DNA of 64,000 bases from positions 310,001 through 374,000 of the forward strand of contig NZ_CP042453.1 of the NCBI RefSeq assembly GCF_007993735.1, written 5' to 3'. This document shows, in pieces, positions 28,338 through 38,620 of this stretch. This DNA is from Arenimonas daejeonensis (lineage in GTDB: Bacteria; Pseudomonadota; Gammaproteobacteria; Xanthomonadales; Xanthomonadaceae). The position numbers and the translations under genes are program-made. The first letter of the stretch is position 1; every line of letters begins with the position of its first letter. Under the pieces are notes generated by a model. It saw only the letters and a program-made list of their open reading frames with translations, searched no databases and was not told the origin of the DNA.

Positions 28338-30319
28338 ATGTCGCTGCGCATCCTCACCACCTCGCTGCTGTTGCTGGGGTCGTCGTCCGCCAGCGGCGCC
28401 GACCCCGCGCCCCCGGATCTGTCGCGGCAGCGCACGGCGATACTGGAAGCCTTCCGCGTCGCCGAGCACGGCCCCTTGAGCGTACAGGACCGCGCACGCA
28501 TCGCCGACCACCCCTTGCTCGGCTGGGTCGAAGCCTCGGCGCTGCGCCGACGCCTTGCCGCCGCCAGCGTGCGCGAGGTGCGCGACGTACTGAAGGCCCA
28601 CGACGGCGAGCCCGCCGCCGACTGGCTGCGCGAGGCCTGGCTGCTGGAGCTGGCCAAGCGCCGCGACTGGGTCAATTTCCGCGCCGACTACCGCGGCGGC
28701 GAATCACCGGAACTGCGCTGCGCCGACCTGGCCGCGCGCCTGGCCACCGGCGCCACCGATGCCGGCTGGATCGCCGACGGCCAGGCGCTGTGGCTCAGCC
28801 CGCGCGCGCTGCCGGCAAGTTGCGACCTGCCGTTCAAGTCGCTCGAAGGGCTGGGCAAGCTGGGACACGACCTGCGCTGGCAGCGCATCGATCTCGCCGC
28901 GGCCGAGGGCCAGACCGGGCTGATGCGTTTCCTCGCCGCTGGCCTGTCCACCGCCGAGGCGGCCCGCGCGCGCGACTACGCCGACTTCATTGATGCGCCG
29001 CATGCGCGCGCCTCGGGCTGGCCGAAGGACGCGCGCAGCCGCGCGGTGGCCGCCGAAGGCCTGGCGCGCCTGGCGCGGCGTTCGCCCGACGCCGCCGAGG
29101 CGCAGCTGGCCACGCTGGCCCCCGCGCTGGGCCTGGACGAGGCGCAGCGCGGCAAGGTGCTGTACCAGATCGCACTGTGGACCGTGGCGTCCTACCTGCC
29201 GCGTGCCGAACAACGCCTGGCCGCCGTGCCCGCCAGCGCCTACGACGAACGCCTGCACGAATGGCGCGTGCGCGAGGCGATGAACCGCCGCGACGACGCC
29301 GGCGCCGTGCGCGCACTCGAAGCCATGCCCCCGGCGCAACGCAACGACCCGCGCTGGCAGTATTTCGAGGCGCGCCTGCGCGAACGCCTCGGCCAGAACG
29401 ACGCGGCGAAGGCGCTCTACCGCCAGTCCGCCAACACCGCCACCTTCCACGGCTTCCTGGCCGCCGACCGCCTGGCGCAGCCCTACACGCTGTGCCCGCT
29501 GGAACCGTCGAAAGACCCGGCGCTGCGCCAGCGCGTGGCCGACGAACCGGGCCTGGCGCGCGCGCTGGAGCTCTACACACTGGACAAACCCGGCCTGGCG
29601 GCGCGCGAATGGGCGGCGCTGCTGGAAACGCTCGACACCCAGGAGCGCTACGTCGCCATTCACTTCGCACAGCAGGCCGACTGGCACGACCGCGCCGTGT
29701 TCACCATCGGCACCACGCCCGAGGACCTGCGCCAGTACCGCCTGCGCTTCCCGCTGCACCACGAGACCACGCTGCGACGCGAATCGCGCAAGAACGCCAT
29801 CGATCCGGCCTGGGTCGCGGCCCAGACCCGTGCCGAAAGCGCCTTCATGCCGCGCGCGCGTTCGCACGCCAACGCCCTGGGCCTGATGCAGGTGCTGCCC
29901 TCCACCGGCCAACGCACCGCCAAGCGCCTGGGCCTGCCCTGGGGCGGCGCCGCCAGCCTGTACGACCCCGAGACCAACCTGACCTGGGCATCGCCCACCT
30001 GCGCCACGAGCTGGACGAACACGGCGGCATCGCCTACCAGGCCATCGCCGCCTACAATGCCGGCCCGACCCCGGTGGCGCGCTGGAACCGCGACCGGCCC
30101 GGCTTCGACCCGGACTTCTGGATCGAAACCGTCACCTACAAGGAAACCCGCGAATACGTGGCCCGTGTACTGGCCTTCAGCGTCATCTACGACTGGCGGC
30201 TCGATGGCAAGGCGGTACCGGTGAGCGAACGCCTGCTCGGCCGTACCGTCGCCGCAACGTCCCCCACCCGCCGCACTTTTTCCTGCCCCACGCCTCTGGA
30301 ACCCGCTTCCCCGCCATGA
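28338..30319 (+). CDS. slt: Soluble lytic murein transglycosylase (frameshifted)
   Basis: A periplasmic muramidase-like enzyme of about 660 residues that cleaves peptidoglycan to anhydromuropeptides. A signal peptide (SLRILTTSLLLLGSSSASG) precedes the alpha-helical superhelical U/L domain (residues 30-470) and a C-terminal SLT domain. The SLT domain has AAQTRAESAFMPRARS (catalytic Glu), ALGLMQVLPSTGQ and IAAYNAGPTPVARW. The frame breaks at 29982-29984, where ACCTGG should read ACCCTGG to give NLTLGIAHLRHELDEHGG. After repair the stop (30317-30319) overlaps the ATG of the next gene. The ATG at 28338 is chosen because it starts the signal peptide. Confidence 0.9.
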
Positions 30320-31262
30320 CCCCGCTCAAGCTCGTGATCCTCGGCGGCACCGGTTTCGTCGGTCGCCATCTGCTGGCCCGCCTGGCCGCCGACGGCCATG
30401 CCGTGACCCTGCTCAGCCGCAACCTGGCCAGCCATTCCGACCGGCTGCTGCCGCCGGGCGTGATGCTGCGCGAAGTGGACGTGTACGACCCGACCGCGCG
30501 CTCAAGCAGGCCTTCGCGGGCCAGGACGCAGTGGTCAACCTGGTCGGCATCCTCAACGAATCCGGCGACAACGGCCGCGGCTTCCGTCGCGCCCATGTCG
30601 AGCTGACCAAGCTGGTGATCGCGGCGATGCAACTGGCCGGCGTGCGCCGCCTGCTGCAGATGAGCTCGCTCAACGCCGGTCGCGGCCACAGCCATTACCT
30701 GAAGTCGCGCGGCGAAGCCGAAGCGGCGGTCAAGGCCTCGGGCCTGGACTGGACGATCTTCGAACCCTCGGTGATCTTCGGCCAGGGCGACGGCTTCTTC
30801 TGCCGCTTCGCGGCACTGCTGAAGCTGGCGAAGCCGGTGCTGCCGCTGGCGCGCGCGCAGGCGAAGTTCGCGCCGGTGTACGTGCAGGACGTGGTCGAGG
30901 CCTTCGTGCGCGCGCTGGGCAACCGCCGGACCTTCGGCGAGGTGTACGAACTCTACGGGCCGGACGTGTTCACGCTGGCGGAGATCGTGCGGATGACGGC
31001 GGAACAGTGCGGGATGAAGCGCCTGGTGCTGCCGCTGCCCGACGCGCTCGGCCGGGTCCAGGCTTTTGTCTTCGACTTCGTGCCGGGCAAGCCCTTCTCG
31101 TCCGACAACTACCGGTCGCTGCTGACCGACTCGGTCGGCGGCATCGACGGCCTGCATCGCCTGGGCATCACGCCGACCCGCGTGTCGGCGATCCTGCCGG
31201 AGATCCTGGGCCACCTGGACGACCGCCAGACGCGCTACGCGCGTTACCGTTCGGCGCGCTGA
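30316..31262 (+). CDS. NDUFA9-like NAD(P)H-binding epimerase-family protein (frameshifted)
   Basis: An atypical short-chain reductase of about 315 residues. A Rossmann motif, [13 protein letters not shown], opens the protein, and [11 protein letters not shown] and [20 protein letters not shown] mark the complex I NDUFA9 subfamily. In bacteria these proteins are soluble and of unsettled function; a role in lipid or quinone metabolism is often proposed. One base is missing near 30497, between DPTA and LKQAFAG. The gene overlaps the transglycosylase stop by 4 bp and ends 4 bp before the CCA-adding enzyme, so all three look like one operon. Confidence 0.85.
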
Positions 31263-31266
31263 GCGC

Positions 31267-32491
31267 ATGCGGACCCTACCTGGTCGGCGGCGCCGTGCGG
31301 GACCGCCTGCTCGGCCGGCCCGCGGGCGACCGCGACTGGGTGGTGGTGGGCACCACGCCGGCGCAGATGATCGAAGCCGGCTACCGGCCGGTGGGCAAGG
31401 ATTTCCCGGTGTTCCTGCATCCGGAGACGCGCGAGGAACACGCGCTGGCCCGCACCGAACGCAAGACCGCGCCCGGTTACACCGGCTTCGTCTTCCACGC
31501 CGAACCTACGGTGACGCTGGAACAGGACCTCGAGCGCCGCGACTTCACCATCAACGCCATCGCCCAGGCCGGGGACGGCACGCTGGTGGACCCGTTCGGC
31601 GGCGCGCGCGACATCGAGGCGAAGGTGCTGCGACATGTCTCGCCCGCCTTCGCCGAGGACCCGGTGCGCATCCTGCGCGCGGCGCGTTTCCTAGCGCGGT
31701 TCGCACCACTGGGCTTCACCGTGGCGCCGGAAACGCTGGAACTGATGCGTGGCATGGTGACCGCCGGTGAAGTGGACCACCTGGTGGCCGAACGTGTCTG
31801 GCAGGAGCTGAAGAAAGCGCTGGAAATGCCGCAGCCCTCGGCCGCCATCGCCCTGCTGCGCGACTGCGGCGCGCTGGCGAAACTGCTGCCGGAAGTGGAT
31901 GCGTTGTATGGTGTACCACAGCGGCCGGAATACCACCCGGAAATCGACACCGGGGTGCATACGCAGATGGTGCTGGACATGGCGGCGCGGCTGGCGCCCG
32001 GCGATGCGCTGGTCGGCTTCTGCGCGCTCACGCACGACCTGGGCAAGGCGCTGACGCCGAAGGCCGATCTACCCAAGCATGTCGGCCACGAACACAGCGG
32101 CCAACGCCCGCTGCGTGCGGTCTGCGCGCGTTACAAGGTGCCGGCGGAGTTCGCCGCGATGGCCGAGATCGTCTGTCGCGAGCATCTCAACATCCACCGG
32201 CTGGCCGAGCTGCGGCCGGAAACTGTGCACGACCTGATCGCGCGCTGCGACGGCTTCCGCAAGCCCGAGCGCATCCGACAGCTGGCGCTGGCCTGCGAGG
32301 CGGACAAGCGTGGGCGGCTGGGGCTCGGCGAATCCGACTACCCTTCCGGCGCGATGCTGCTGAAACTGCACGCGGCCGCGGCATCGGTCTCGGCGGGCCA
32401 TGCCGTCGCCACCGGGCTCGAAGGCCCGGAGATCGGCGAATGGCTGCGCAAGGCACGCATCGCCGCCATCCGCGACGCCCGCGCTTCCTGA
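31267..32491 (+). CDS. cca: Multifunctional CCA-adding tRNA nucleotidyltransferase (start frameshifted)
   Basis: This enzyme adds or repairs the 3' CCA end of tRNAs. At about 407 residues it has [13 protein letters not shown] (G motif), [10 protein letters not shown] (catalytic DxD-like segment), [11 protein letters not shown], a tRNA-binding [12 protein letters not shown] helix, and a C-terminal HD domain ([11 protein letters not shown] and GHEHSG) typical of gammaproteobacterial enzymes with phosphatase activity. The frame as given has no start near the glycine motif. If one C is removed from the ACCC at 31272-31275, the ATG at 31267 reads [12 protein letters not shown], the expected N-terminus, and the gene is a whole number of codons. 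Confidence 0.92.
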
Positions 32492-32970
32492 CTTGCGCTC
32501 CTTCGGGGCGCAAGAAGAACTGTCTTGCTCGTGTTCGTCTGGCCTGGCGCGCGCCGGGCTCGTTCCTGGCGATAGGCCGCCGTACGTGAGGTCGCTTTCC
32601 GGGGACGCCGTGAATCCATCCATGGAGGCTCTTCGAAAACGTCCATGTTTTCGAAGCCCCGGAAAGCGACCTCACGCACGACGACCTGCGGACCGTCCGG
32701 GCCGGGATTCCGTTTTGGGGCAAGAGCTCGCTTGCCTCGGCTTCTGGCAGGCATTCGGAACCTGGAACCACACAGGGCAGCAAAGCGACGGGCTCGCAAG
32801 GCTTTTCGAATTCGATGGCCCGGCCCAGATCGACCACAGGACGTCGTGCGAGGGAACTTTTCCGGACCTTCAGCGACACGGACGTCGCTGAAGAGCCTAC
32901 ATGGACGTACTTGCGGCGTGTCCGGGAAAGTTTCCTCGTGCGGCGGCCTATCGCCAGGAACGATCCCGGC
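32492..32970. repeat. Structured 420-bp repeat element, copy C (with left flank)
   Basis: The element proper is 32553-32970. Its 29-bp terminal repeats differ at one position (GCCGGGCTCGTTCCTGGCGA at the left, TCGCCAGGAACGATCCCGGC at the right). Order is flank, terminal repeat, module 1, middle, module 2, terminal repeat, as in copy A. Compared with copy A, the module-1 stem has G-C where A has T-A (GGTCGCTTTCC against GGTCTCTTTCC, with matching change on the other arm). The left flank contains a TTGCGCTCC-TTCG-GGGCGCAA hairpin. It fills the gap between the convergent cca and VanZ-like genes. Confidence 0.87.
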
Positions 32971-32986
32971 AACATGGGAAAAGGCG

Positions 32987-33370
32987 CTAGCGCGGCAACC
33001 GACGGTCGAGATGCTGGACGAGTGCAGCGGCGGGGGTGAAGCCGAGCGCGAGGCCGGCGAGGACGCCGAGGGTGTTGGCGAGCGCGTCGCGCGGATCGCC
33101 GAGGCGCGTGCTGGTGAGCTGGGCCTGCGCGAATTCCAGGCCGATGCCGAGCGCGATCAGTCCCAGCGCCGCCAGCACCTGCGCACGGCGCGTGCGGAAG
33201 ATCATCACCGCCCAGGCCGACAGCATGGCGTAAGCGAGGAAGTGGCCCAGCTTGTCGGAATCGGGCGGTGCGTCCAACTCGATCGGCGGCAGCAACGACA
33301 GGGCGATGCAGAGCGCCCAGCCGAAGATCCAGATCCCCAGCCAGAGGCGGGGCCGCGCGAAATCGCGCAT
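32987..33370 (-). CDS. VanZ-like membrane protein
   Basis: A 127-residue protein with four hydrophobic segments and the VanZ-family signature PDSDKLGHFLAYAMLS near residue 38. VanZ-like proteins are small inner-membrane proteins of unknown general role; the name comes from one glycopeptide-resistance cluster, and no such genes are nearby. The start may be the ATG at 33370 or the GTG one codon earlier. It overlaps the stop of the MidA-like methyltransferase by a few bases, so the two are co-transcribed. Its stop is 17 bp from repeat copy C. Confidence 0.8.
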   Translation of the reverse strand: MRDFARPRLWLGIWIFGWALCIALSLLPPIELDAPPDSDKLGHFLAYAMLSAWAVMIFRTRRAQVLAALGLIALGIGLEFAQAQLTSTRLGDPRDALANTLGVLAGLALGFTPAAALVQHLDRRLPR

Positions 33371-34555
33371 CACAGCCGGCGGCTCAGGTCGCCGCGGGCG
33401 AAAGCCGGGCGGATGTCCACGCCACGCTGGAAACCCATCACCTGGAAACGTTCGCCCATCTCACCCGGCAGCGTGAGCCGCTTCACCTCGTTGTGGCGGC
33501 GATGGCGCTCGACCTCGTCGCCGATCTCCTCGATCGCGGCCAAGCGCGCCGGCAAGCCGTTGTTGATCAGGAAACTGGCCTGCGCACAGTAGCCGGCCAG
33601 GTCGAAACCGGCGTTGACGCCGGCCTCGGCCAGCGCGGTGAAGTCCACGAAGGCGGTGATGTCCTGCAGGCCCGGCAGGTGGAACGGGTCGCCGTGCGCG
33701 GTGTGCCGGTGGTGGCAGACCAGGGTGCCGTCGTTGCGCTCGGGCAGGTAGTACTCGTGGCGCGGATAACCGTAGTCCACGAACAGCATGGCGCCGTCGT
33801 GCAGCAGGCCACCCACGGCCTGGATCCAGTACGGCAGCTGCGGCAGCAGTTCGGAGCGGTAACCTTCGGGCAGGGGTGCGCCCATGTCGTGCTCTACATG
33901 CCGCACCGCCGCGCGCAACAGCGCATCGGCCGGCTGGTCGACGCGGATCAGCGCGCCTTCCGGCGACAGCGCCACGTGTTCCTCGTACACCTCGCCGCCG
34001 CGCATCACGAAACGCGGTGTCGGCAGCGCGTCCAGCACCTCGTTGGCGAACAACACGCCGCGCCACTGCGCTTCCGGCGGGCCATTGAGCCATTCCACCC
34101 GCGCGAAGACCGCCGGCGGCAAGTTGGCGGCCAGGCGATCCTGCTGGCGCTGCCGCAGGTCGGCGCTGGGCTCGAGGATGCGGTAACGCGCGGGTTTCGC
34201 GCCCAGCGTTTCGAAATGCCGGAGCGCGGCTTCGGCGAAAGGCGCCGCTGCCGCCGCCGATCTCGAAGAAGTCCACGTCCCCGTCCAGTTGCGCGAACAC
34301 CTGCGCCGCACACTCGGCCACGCATTCGGCGAAGGTCGGCCCCAGCTCGGGCGACGTGACGAAGTCGCCCTCGGCCCCGAACTTCAGCGCGCCCGCACTG
34401 TAGTAGCCCAGGCCCGGCGCGTACAGCGCCAGCTCCATGTAGCGCGAGAAGGGAATGGCGCCGCCGACGGCGGCGATCTGGGCGCGGATCAGGGCCAGCA
34501 GGCGGTCGCTGTGGGCCTGGGCATGCGCGTCCGGGGCGGGGGCTTGCAGGGTCAT
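33370..34555 (-). CDS. MidA/NDUFAF7-like SAM-dependent methyltransferase (frameshifted)
   Basis: About 394 residues of the COG1565 family, related to the mitochondrial NDUFAF7, which methylates an arginine of complex I. Visible are PFSRYMELALYAPGLGYYS near residue 35, GDFVTSPELGPTF near 62, the SAM motif FFEIGGGSGAFAE near 98 (after repair), FANEVLDALP near 165 and LFVDYGYPRHEYY near 265. An extra base near 34237-34240 (TTTC for TTC on the coding strand) splits the frame. The real bacterial substrate is unknown. It is divergent from the pteridine reductase-like gene, and upstream of the VanZ-like gene in one operon. Confidence 0.87.
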
Positions 34556-34610
34556 GATGGAATCTTCAGGTGCACACGCGCAGGATACCGGCAAATCCAC
34601 GGAGCCCCGC

Positions 34611-35344
34611 ATGTCCGCCCCTGTCGCCCTGATCACCGGCGCCGCCAAGCGCGTCGGCGCATCGATCGCCCACTGCCTGCACGCCGCGGGTTTCGACCTC
34701 GCCCTGCACCACCGCCATTCCGGCGATCAGATGGCAGCCCTGGTGGCCGTTCTCGAGGCCAATCGTCCGCGCAGCACGCTGGTGCTGCAGGCCGAACTGG
34801 CCGACGACACGACGCCCGCGCGCCTGGTCGGCGAAACCCTGGCGCGTTTCGGCCGGCTCGACGCCCTAGTCAACAACGCCAGCAGCTTCCAGCCCACGCC
34901 GGTGGGCAGCGCCACGCCGGCGCAGTGGGATGCGCTGTTCGCGGCCAACGCCCGCGCGCCGTTTTCCTGGCCCAGTCCGCGGCGCCGGCGCTGCAGGCAG
35001 CCGGTGGCTGCATCGTCAACCTGGCGGACATCTACGGCGAACGCCCGTTGAAGCACCACACGATCTACTGCATGGCCAAGGCCGCGCTGATCATGCTCAC
35101 GCAGTCGCTGGCGAAAGAGCTCGGCCCCGAGGTGCGGGTGAACGCGGTCGCGCCCGGCGCGGTGCTGTGGCCGGAGGAAGGCAAGGCCGAACACGAGAAG
35201 GCGGCGATGCTGGCGGCCACCGCGCTGCGGCGCGCGGGCGATCCCGGCGACGTCGCCGAGGCCGTGCGCTGGCTGATCCAAGACGCGCGCTACACCACCG
35301 GCCAGGTGATCCGCGTCGATGGCGGCCGCAGCCTGAACCTCTGA
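34611..35344 (+). CDS. Pteridine reductase-like short-chain dehydrogenase (frameshifted)
   Basis: A 244-residue short-chain dehydrogenase. The cofactor motif is TGAAKRVG, the TGxxxRxG form typical of pteridine reductases and FolM, which use NADPH through the Arg. LVNNASSF follows near 95, the catalytic YCMAKAAL near 155, and the C-terminus reads TTGQVIRVDGGRSL. The likely reaction is reduction of dihydrofolate or biopterin to the tetrahydro form. The frame breaks at 34962-34965, where TTTT needs one more T to read APFFLAQSAAPAL. Its nearness to folK and folB supports a folate role, although an unrelated membrane protein gene lies between. Confidence 0.85.
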
Positions 35345-35389
35345 ACCCCAGCGGCTTTTCCCCGCTTCGCCGCGGCTTGTCCGCGAGGC

Positions 35390-36226
35390 TTATTTCGGCC
35401 GGAACGCCGACTGCAGCTGCGCACCCGCGAACCCCGCCGGCGCCTGGCCATCCATCGCATACCGATAGACCGCGGCCGAATAGATGCCGGCCAGTGCCGC
35501 CTGGATCACCGCCACCAGGGCGATGCCGATGATCGCCAGGGCCACGGCGACCAGCGCCAGCGTCGGGCCGCCGACATAAGCGGCGCCCACCACCAGCGCC
35601 ACGCCGGCCAGCACCATCGCGAACGTCAGCAGCCCGAAGGCCAAGCCGATGCCGACATTGCCGACCACGTTCTCGCCCCAGGTGCGCTTGAGCAGCTCCA
35701 CGCTTTCCTTCAGCGCGTCGATCGGGCCGACGTCGCGCGAGACCAGGATCGGCACCACCAGGAAGGTGGCGAAGGTCCAGGCCATGCCGATCAGGTTGAT
35801 GATGATGCGGCCCAGCCCGCCCGCGCGCCGTCCAAGCGCCTTGAGCACGAGGCCGACGGTGGCCGCCAGCGCCGCGTAACCCAGGATCGCGCCGATCTTC
35901 GAACGCGCGATGCGCAGGCCGTCGGCGACGGTCGGGTCACCGCCCTCGAGCCGGATCATGGCCGCACCCACCAGCGCGGTGTTGAAGAAGAAGATCACGA
36001 AGTACTGGCACAGATAGAACAGGAAACCGACCACCGCGCCCAGCGGCCCGACCTTGCCACCCTCGAACAGCTGCAGGCCCAGCACCGGCACCATAAGGAA
36101 GGTTGCCGCCACGACCAACGTGGCGAAGCCGGAGATCACGGGGAACAGCAGCAGTTCCTTGTCGGATCGCAGCACGTCGGCGCTCGCCTTGACCAGGGTC
36201 CAGCTGCGGGAGATTCGTTCGAACAT
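35390..36226 (-). CDS. DUF6159-type multi-pass membrane protein
   Basis: A 278-residue inner-membrane protein with about six hydrophobic segments (for example LFPVISGFATLVVAATFL and GIALVAVIQAALAGIYSAAV). The cytoplasmic start FERISRSWTLVKASADVLRS and the loop IDALKESVELLKRTWGEN match a widespread uncharacterised family (DUF6159). The ATG at 36226 has a GGAGGGT ribosome site just upstream, so the longer open frame is not used. No catalytic residues stand out. It lies alone between the pteridine reductase gene (convergent) and folK (same direction, 64 bp upstream). Confidence 0.75.
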   Translation of the reverse strand: MFERISRSWTLVKASADVLRSDKELLLFPVISGFATLVVAATFLMVPVLGLQLFEGGKVGPLGAVVGFLFYLCQYFVIFFFNTALVGAAMIRLEGGDPTVADGLRIARSKIGAILGYAALAATVGLVLKALGRRAGGLGRIIINLIGMAWTFATFLVVPILVSRDVGPIDALKESVELLKRTWGENVVGNVGIGLAFGLLTFAMVLAGVALVVGAAYVGGPTLALVAVALAIIGIALVAVIQAALAGIYSAAVYRYAMDGQAPAGFAGAQLQSAFRPK

Positions 36227-36290
36227 GGTCGTGACCCTCCTGTGTTGCCGCCATTCTGGCGCCAATGCGCCGGCGTGCAAGTTACGGAAG

Positions 36291-36782
36291 TCACCTCAGC
36301 TCGAGCGGGTCGATGGCCGATGGGTGCGCGAAGTCGGGATGTGCGGCCCATAACTCGGCCAATCGGCGCCCGCTGCCGGGCAGGCGCAGCTCCGGCGCCA
36401 GGTCGCACAGCGGCTTGAGCACGAAGGCGTGCTGCAGTTCCTTGCGCGGGATCTGCAGGTTGCCGGGACCTTCCAGCACCTGGTCGTCGAACAGCACGAT
36501 GTCGATGTCGAGCGTGCGGCTGGAGAAACGCGGCCCGCTGCGGTCGCGGCCCTGCATGTCTTCCAGCGCATGCAGCCAGGTGTTGAGTGCCTGCGGATCG
36601 AGATCGGTTTCGATCGCGGCGGCGCAGTTCAGGAAATCCGGACCTTCGAAACCCACCGCCGGCGTGCGGTACACCGGCGAGAAACGCACCGCGCCGAACC
36701 GTTCGCGCAGGGCGGCGGCGGCGGCGCGCAGGTGGCGTTCCGGCTCGACATTGCTGCCGAGGCTGAGCCACGCGGTGCTCAT
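36291..36782 (-). CDS. folK: 6-hydroxymethyl-7,8-dihydropterin pyrophosphokinase
   Basis: This 163-residue HPPK transfers pyrophosphate from ATP to the folate pterin precursor. Motifs are LSLGSNVEPERHL at the N-terminus, NCAAAIETDLDP near 55, the signature SRTLDIDIVLFDD near 95 (two Asp bind Mg) and PRKELQHAFVLKPL near 118. The start ATG at 36782 overlaps the folB stop (ATGA), so translation is coupled and the two successive folate steps are made together. Confidence 0.93.
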   Translation of the reverse strand: MSTAWLSLGSNVEPERHLRAAAAALRERFGAVRFSPVYRTPAVGFEGPDFLNCAAAIETDLDPQALNTWLHALEDMQGRDRSGPRFSSRTLDIDIVLFDDQVLEGPGNLQIPRKELQHAFVLKPLCDLAPELRLPGSGRRLAELWAAHPDFAHPSAIDPLELR

Positions 36783-37135
36783 GCCGGGCGGCTGCGCTCG
36801 ATGATCACGCCCACGGCTTTCGAACCGCGCACCGCGCCGGGTTTGCTCAGCTTGATGCGCACGTGCGGCACGCCGAATTCGCCGGTGATGATCGCGGCGC
36901 AGCGTTCGGCCAATGTCTCGACGAGACCGAACTCGGACTCCGACACGAACTGGATCAGCCGCTTGCTGACCGCCTTGTAGTCGAGCGTGTCTTCGATGTT
37001 GTCGGTGGCCGCCGGTTTGGTGTTGTCGAACGCCATCTCGATGTCGAGCACGACCGGTTGTTTGATCTTGCGTTCCCAGTCGTAGATGCCGATCACGCAC
37101 TCGATCTCGAGCGCCTCGATGAAGACCTTGTCCAT
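36779..37135 (-). CDS. folB: Dihydroneopterin aldolase
   Basis: A 118-residue FolB, which cleaves 7,8-dihydroneopterin to the 6-hydroxymethyl pterin used by FolK, or epimerises it. IECVIGIYDWERK near residue 11 and EDTLDYKAVSK near 48 are typical; LVETLAERCA (substrate-binding Glu) and the catalytic Lys in RIKLSKPGAVRG near 98 are present. It lies 12 bp after tsaD and overlaps folK in the same direction, giving a tsaD-folB-folK transcript. Confidence 0.93.
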   Translation of the reverse strand: MDKVFIEALEIECVIGIYDWERKIKQPVVLDIEMAFDNTKPAATDNIEDTLDYKAVSKRLIQFVSESEFGLVETLAERCAAIITGEFGVPHVRIKLSKPGAVRGSKAVGVIIERSRPA

Positions 37136-37147
37136 GCGTACTCCGTG

Positions 37148-38161
37148 TCAGACCGCCGGCAAGCTTGCCATGTCCCAGCGTGGCGCCACGGTGACGGTGG
37201 CGTCGGCGTGCTGGCCGGCCAGCAGCCGCAGCGCGCCGGCGAAAGCGATCATGGCGCCGTTGTCGGTGCAGAAGGCCGGGCGCGGGAAACAGACCCGGGC
37301 GCCGCGCTTGGCCGCCAGCATGTGCAGCCGCTCGCGCAGGCGGGTATTGGCGCCGACGCCGCCGGCCACCACCAGGGTGCGGGCCCCGGTCTGCTGCAGG
37401 GCACGGTCGCATTTGATGGCCAGGGTCTCGACCACCGCGTCCTCGAAACCGCGGGCGATGTGTGCGCGGGTTTCGGGCGTCTTGTCCGAGGCCTGCCAGG
37501 CCAGCAGCACCTGGGTCTTGAGGCCGGAGAAGCTGAAATCCAGGCCGGGGCGGTCGGTCATGGGCCGGGAGAACTTGAAGAGGCCGGGGCGGCCGGACTC
37601 GGCCAGGCGGGCCAGTTCGGGGCCGCCCGGGTACGGCAGGCCCATCAGCTTGGCGGTCTTGTCGAAGGCCTCGCCGGCGGCGTCGTCCAGGGTTTCGCCC
37701 AGCAGGCGGTAATCGCCGATAGCGGCGACCTCGACCAGCTGGGTGTGGCCGCCGGAGACCAGCAAGGCCACGAAGGGCGGTTTCAGGCCGGGATCTTCCA
37801 GCAGCGGGGCCAGCAGGTGGCCTTCCATGTGGTGCACGCCGATCGCCGGCACGTCCAGGGCCCAGGCCAGGGCCCGGCCGGCAGCGGCGCCCACCATCAG
37901 GGCGCCGACCAGGCCCGGGCCGGCGGTATAGGCCACGCCGTCCAGGTCGGCCACGGCCAGGCCGGCCTCGGCCAGGGTCTGGCGGGCCAGGGGCAGCAGC
38001 TTGCGGACGTGGTCGCGACTGGCCAGTTCGGGCACGACGCCGCCGTATTCGGCATGCAGGGCGATCTGGCTGTAGAGGGCGTGCGCCAGCAGTCCGCGGT
38101 CGGTGTCGTACACCGCCACGCCGGTTTCATCGCAGCTGGTTTCGATGCCCAGGACGCGCAT
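37148..38161 (-). CDS. tsaD: tRNA threonylcarbamoyladenosine transferase TsaD
   Basis: A 337-residue subunit of the TsaBDE complex that makes the t6A base of ANN-decoding tRNAs. It has the ASKHA fold: [17 protein letters not shown] at the start, the metal-binding [10 protein letters not shown] (His-x3-His) near 110, [12 protein letters not shown] near 135 and [16 protein letters not shown] near 270. The length is normal. It is divergent from rpsU across 137 bp, an arrangement conserved in most Gammaproteobacteria, where the rpsU side carries the macromolecular synthesis operon promoter. Confidence 0.96.
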   Translation of the reverse strand: MRVLGIETSCDETGVAVYDTDRGLLAHALYSQIALHAEYGGVVPELASRDHVRKLLPLARQTLAEAGLAVADLDGVAYTAGPGLVGALMVGAAAGRALAWALDVPAIGVHHMEGHLLAPLLEDPGLKPPFVALLVSGGHTQLVEVAAIGDYRLLGETLDDAAGEAFDKTAKLMGLPYPGGPELARLAESGRPGLFKFSRPMTDRPGLDFSFSGLKTQVLLAWQASDKTPETRAHIARGFEDAVVETLAIKCDRALQQTGARTLVVAGGVGANTRLRERLHMLAAKRGARVCFPRPAFCTDNGAMIAFAGALRLLAGQHADATVTVAPRWDMASLPAV

Positions 38162-38298
38162 GTGCTTGTTTCTAGGGGCCGAAAGGCCGGATTCAAGGGA
38201 AATTCCCGGGTCAGGCTTGCCTGTCGCCCCGGGGCCCGCGTATCATACGCGGCTCGCCGGCCGTGCCGGACGAAATCCACGATCTTCAGGAATCCACC

Positions 38299-38514
38299 AT
38301 GCCGTCTGTCAAAGTCCGCGAAAACGAGCCGTTCGAGTTTGCGCTGCGTCGCTTCAAGCGCACTTGCGAGAAGGCCGGCGTCCTCGCCGAGACCCGCAAG
38401 CGCGAGTTCTACGAGAAGCCGACCCAGGAGCGCAAGCGCAAGGCCGCCGCCGCGGTGAAGCGCCAGCTGCGTCGCAGCTCGCGCGACGTCACCAAGCGCC
38501 AGCGCCTGTACTGA
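38299..38514 (+). CDS. rpsU: 30S ribosomal protein S21
   Basis: A 71-residue basic ribosomal protein that helps the 30S subunit pair with mRNA leaders. The sequence [20 protein letters not shown] and the Lys/Arg-rich end VTKRQRLY match S21 exactly in length and layout. The ATG at 38299 has a CAGGAA ribosome site; an upstream in-frame ATG at 38263 lacks one. It is the first gene of the rpsU-yqeY-dnaG group, the counterpart of the rpsU-dnaG-rpoD operon. Confidence 0.97.
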
Positions 38515-38533
38515 GCCGCGGTGTTTGCCAAGA

Positions 38534-38566
38534 AGCCGGCACGCTCGCGCGTCGCCGGCTTTTTGT
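38534..38566 (+). terminator. Terminator/attenuator between rpsU and yqeY
   Basis: The stem AGCCGGC...GCCGGCT around a 13-nt loop is followed by TTTTGTGTTT. In the E. coli operon a similar hairpin between rpsU and dnaG lowers primase expression; here it would do the same for yqeY and dnaG (inference). Confidence 0.8.
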
Positions 38567-38620
38567 GTTTCTGGGCCCCCGAGAATCCGGCCCGGTTGTT
38601 TCCAATCCAGGAGTGATCCC

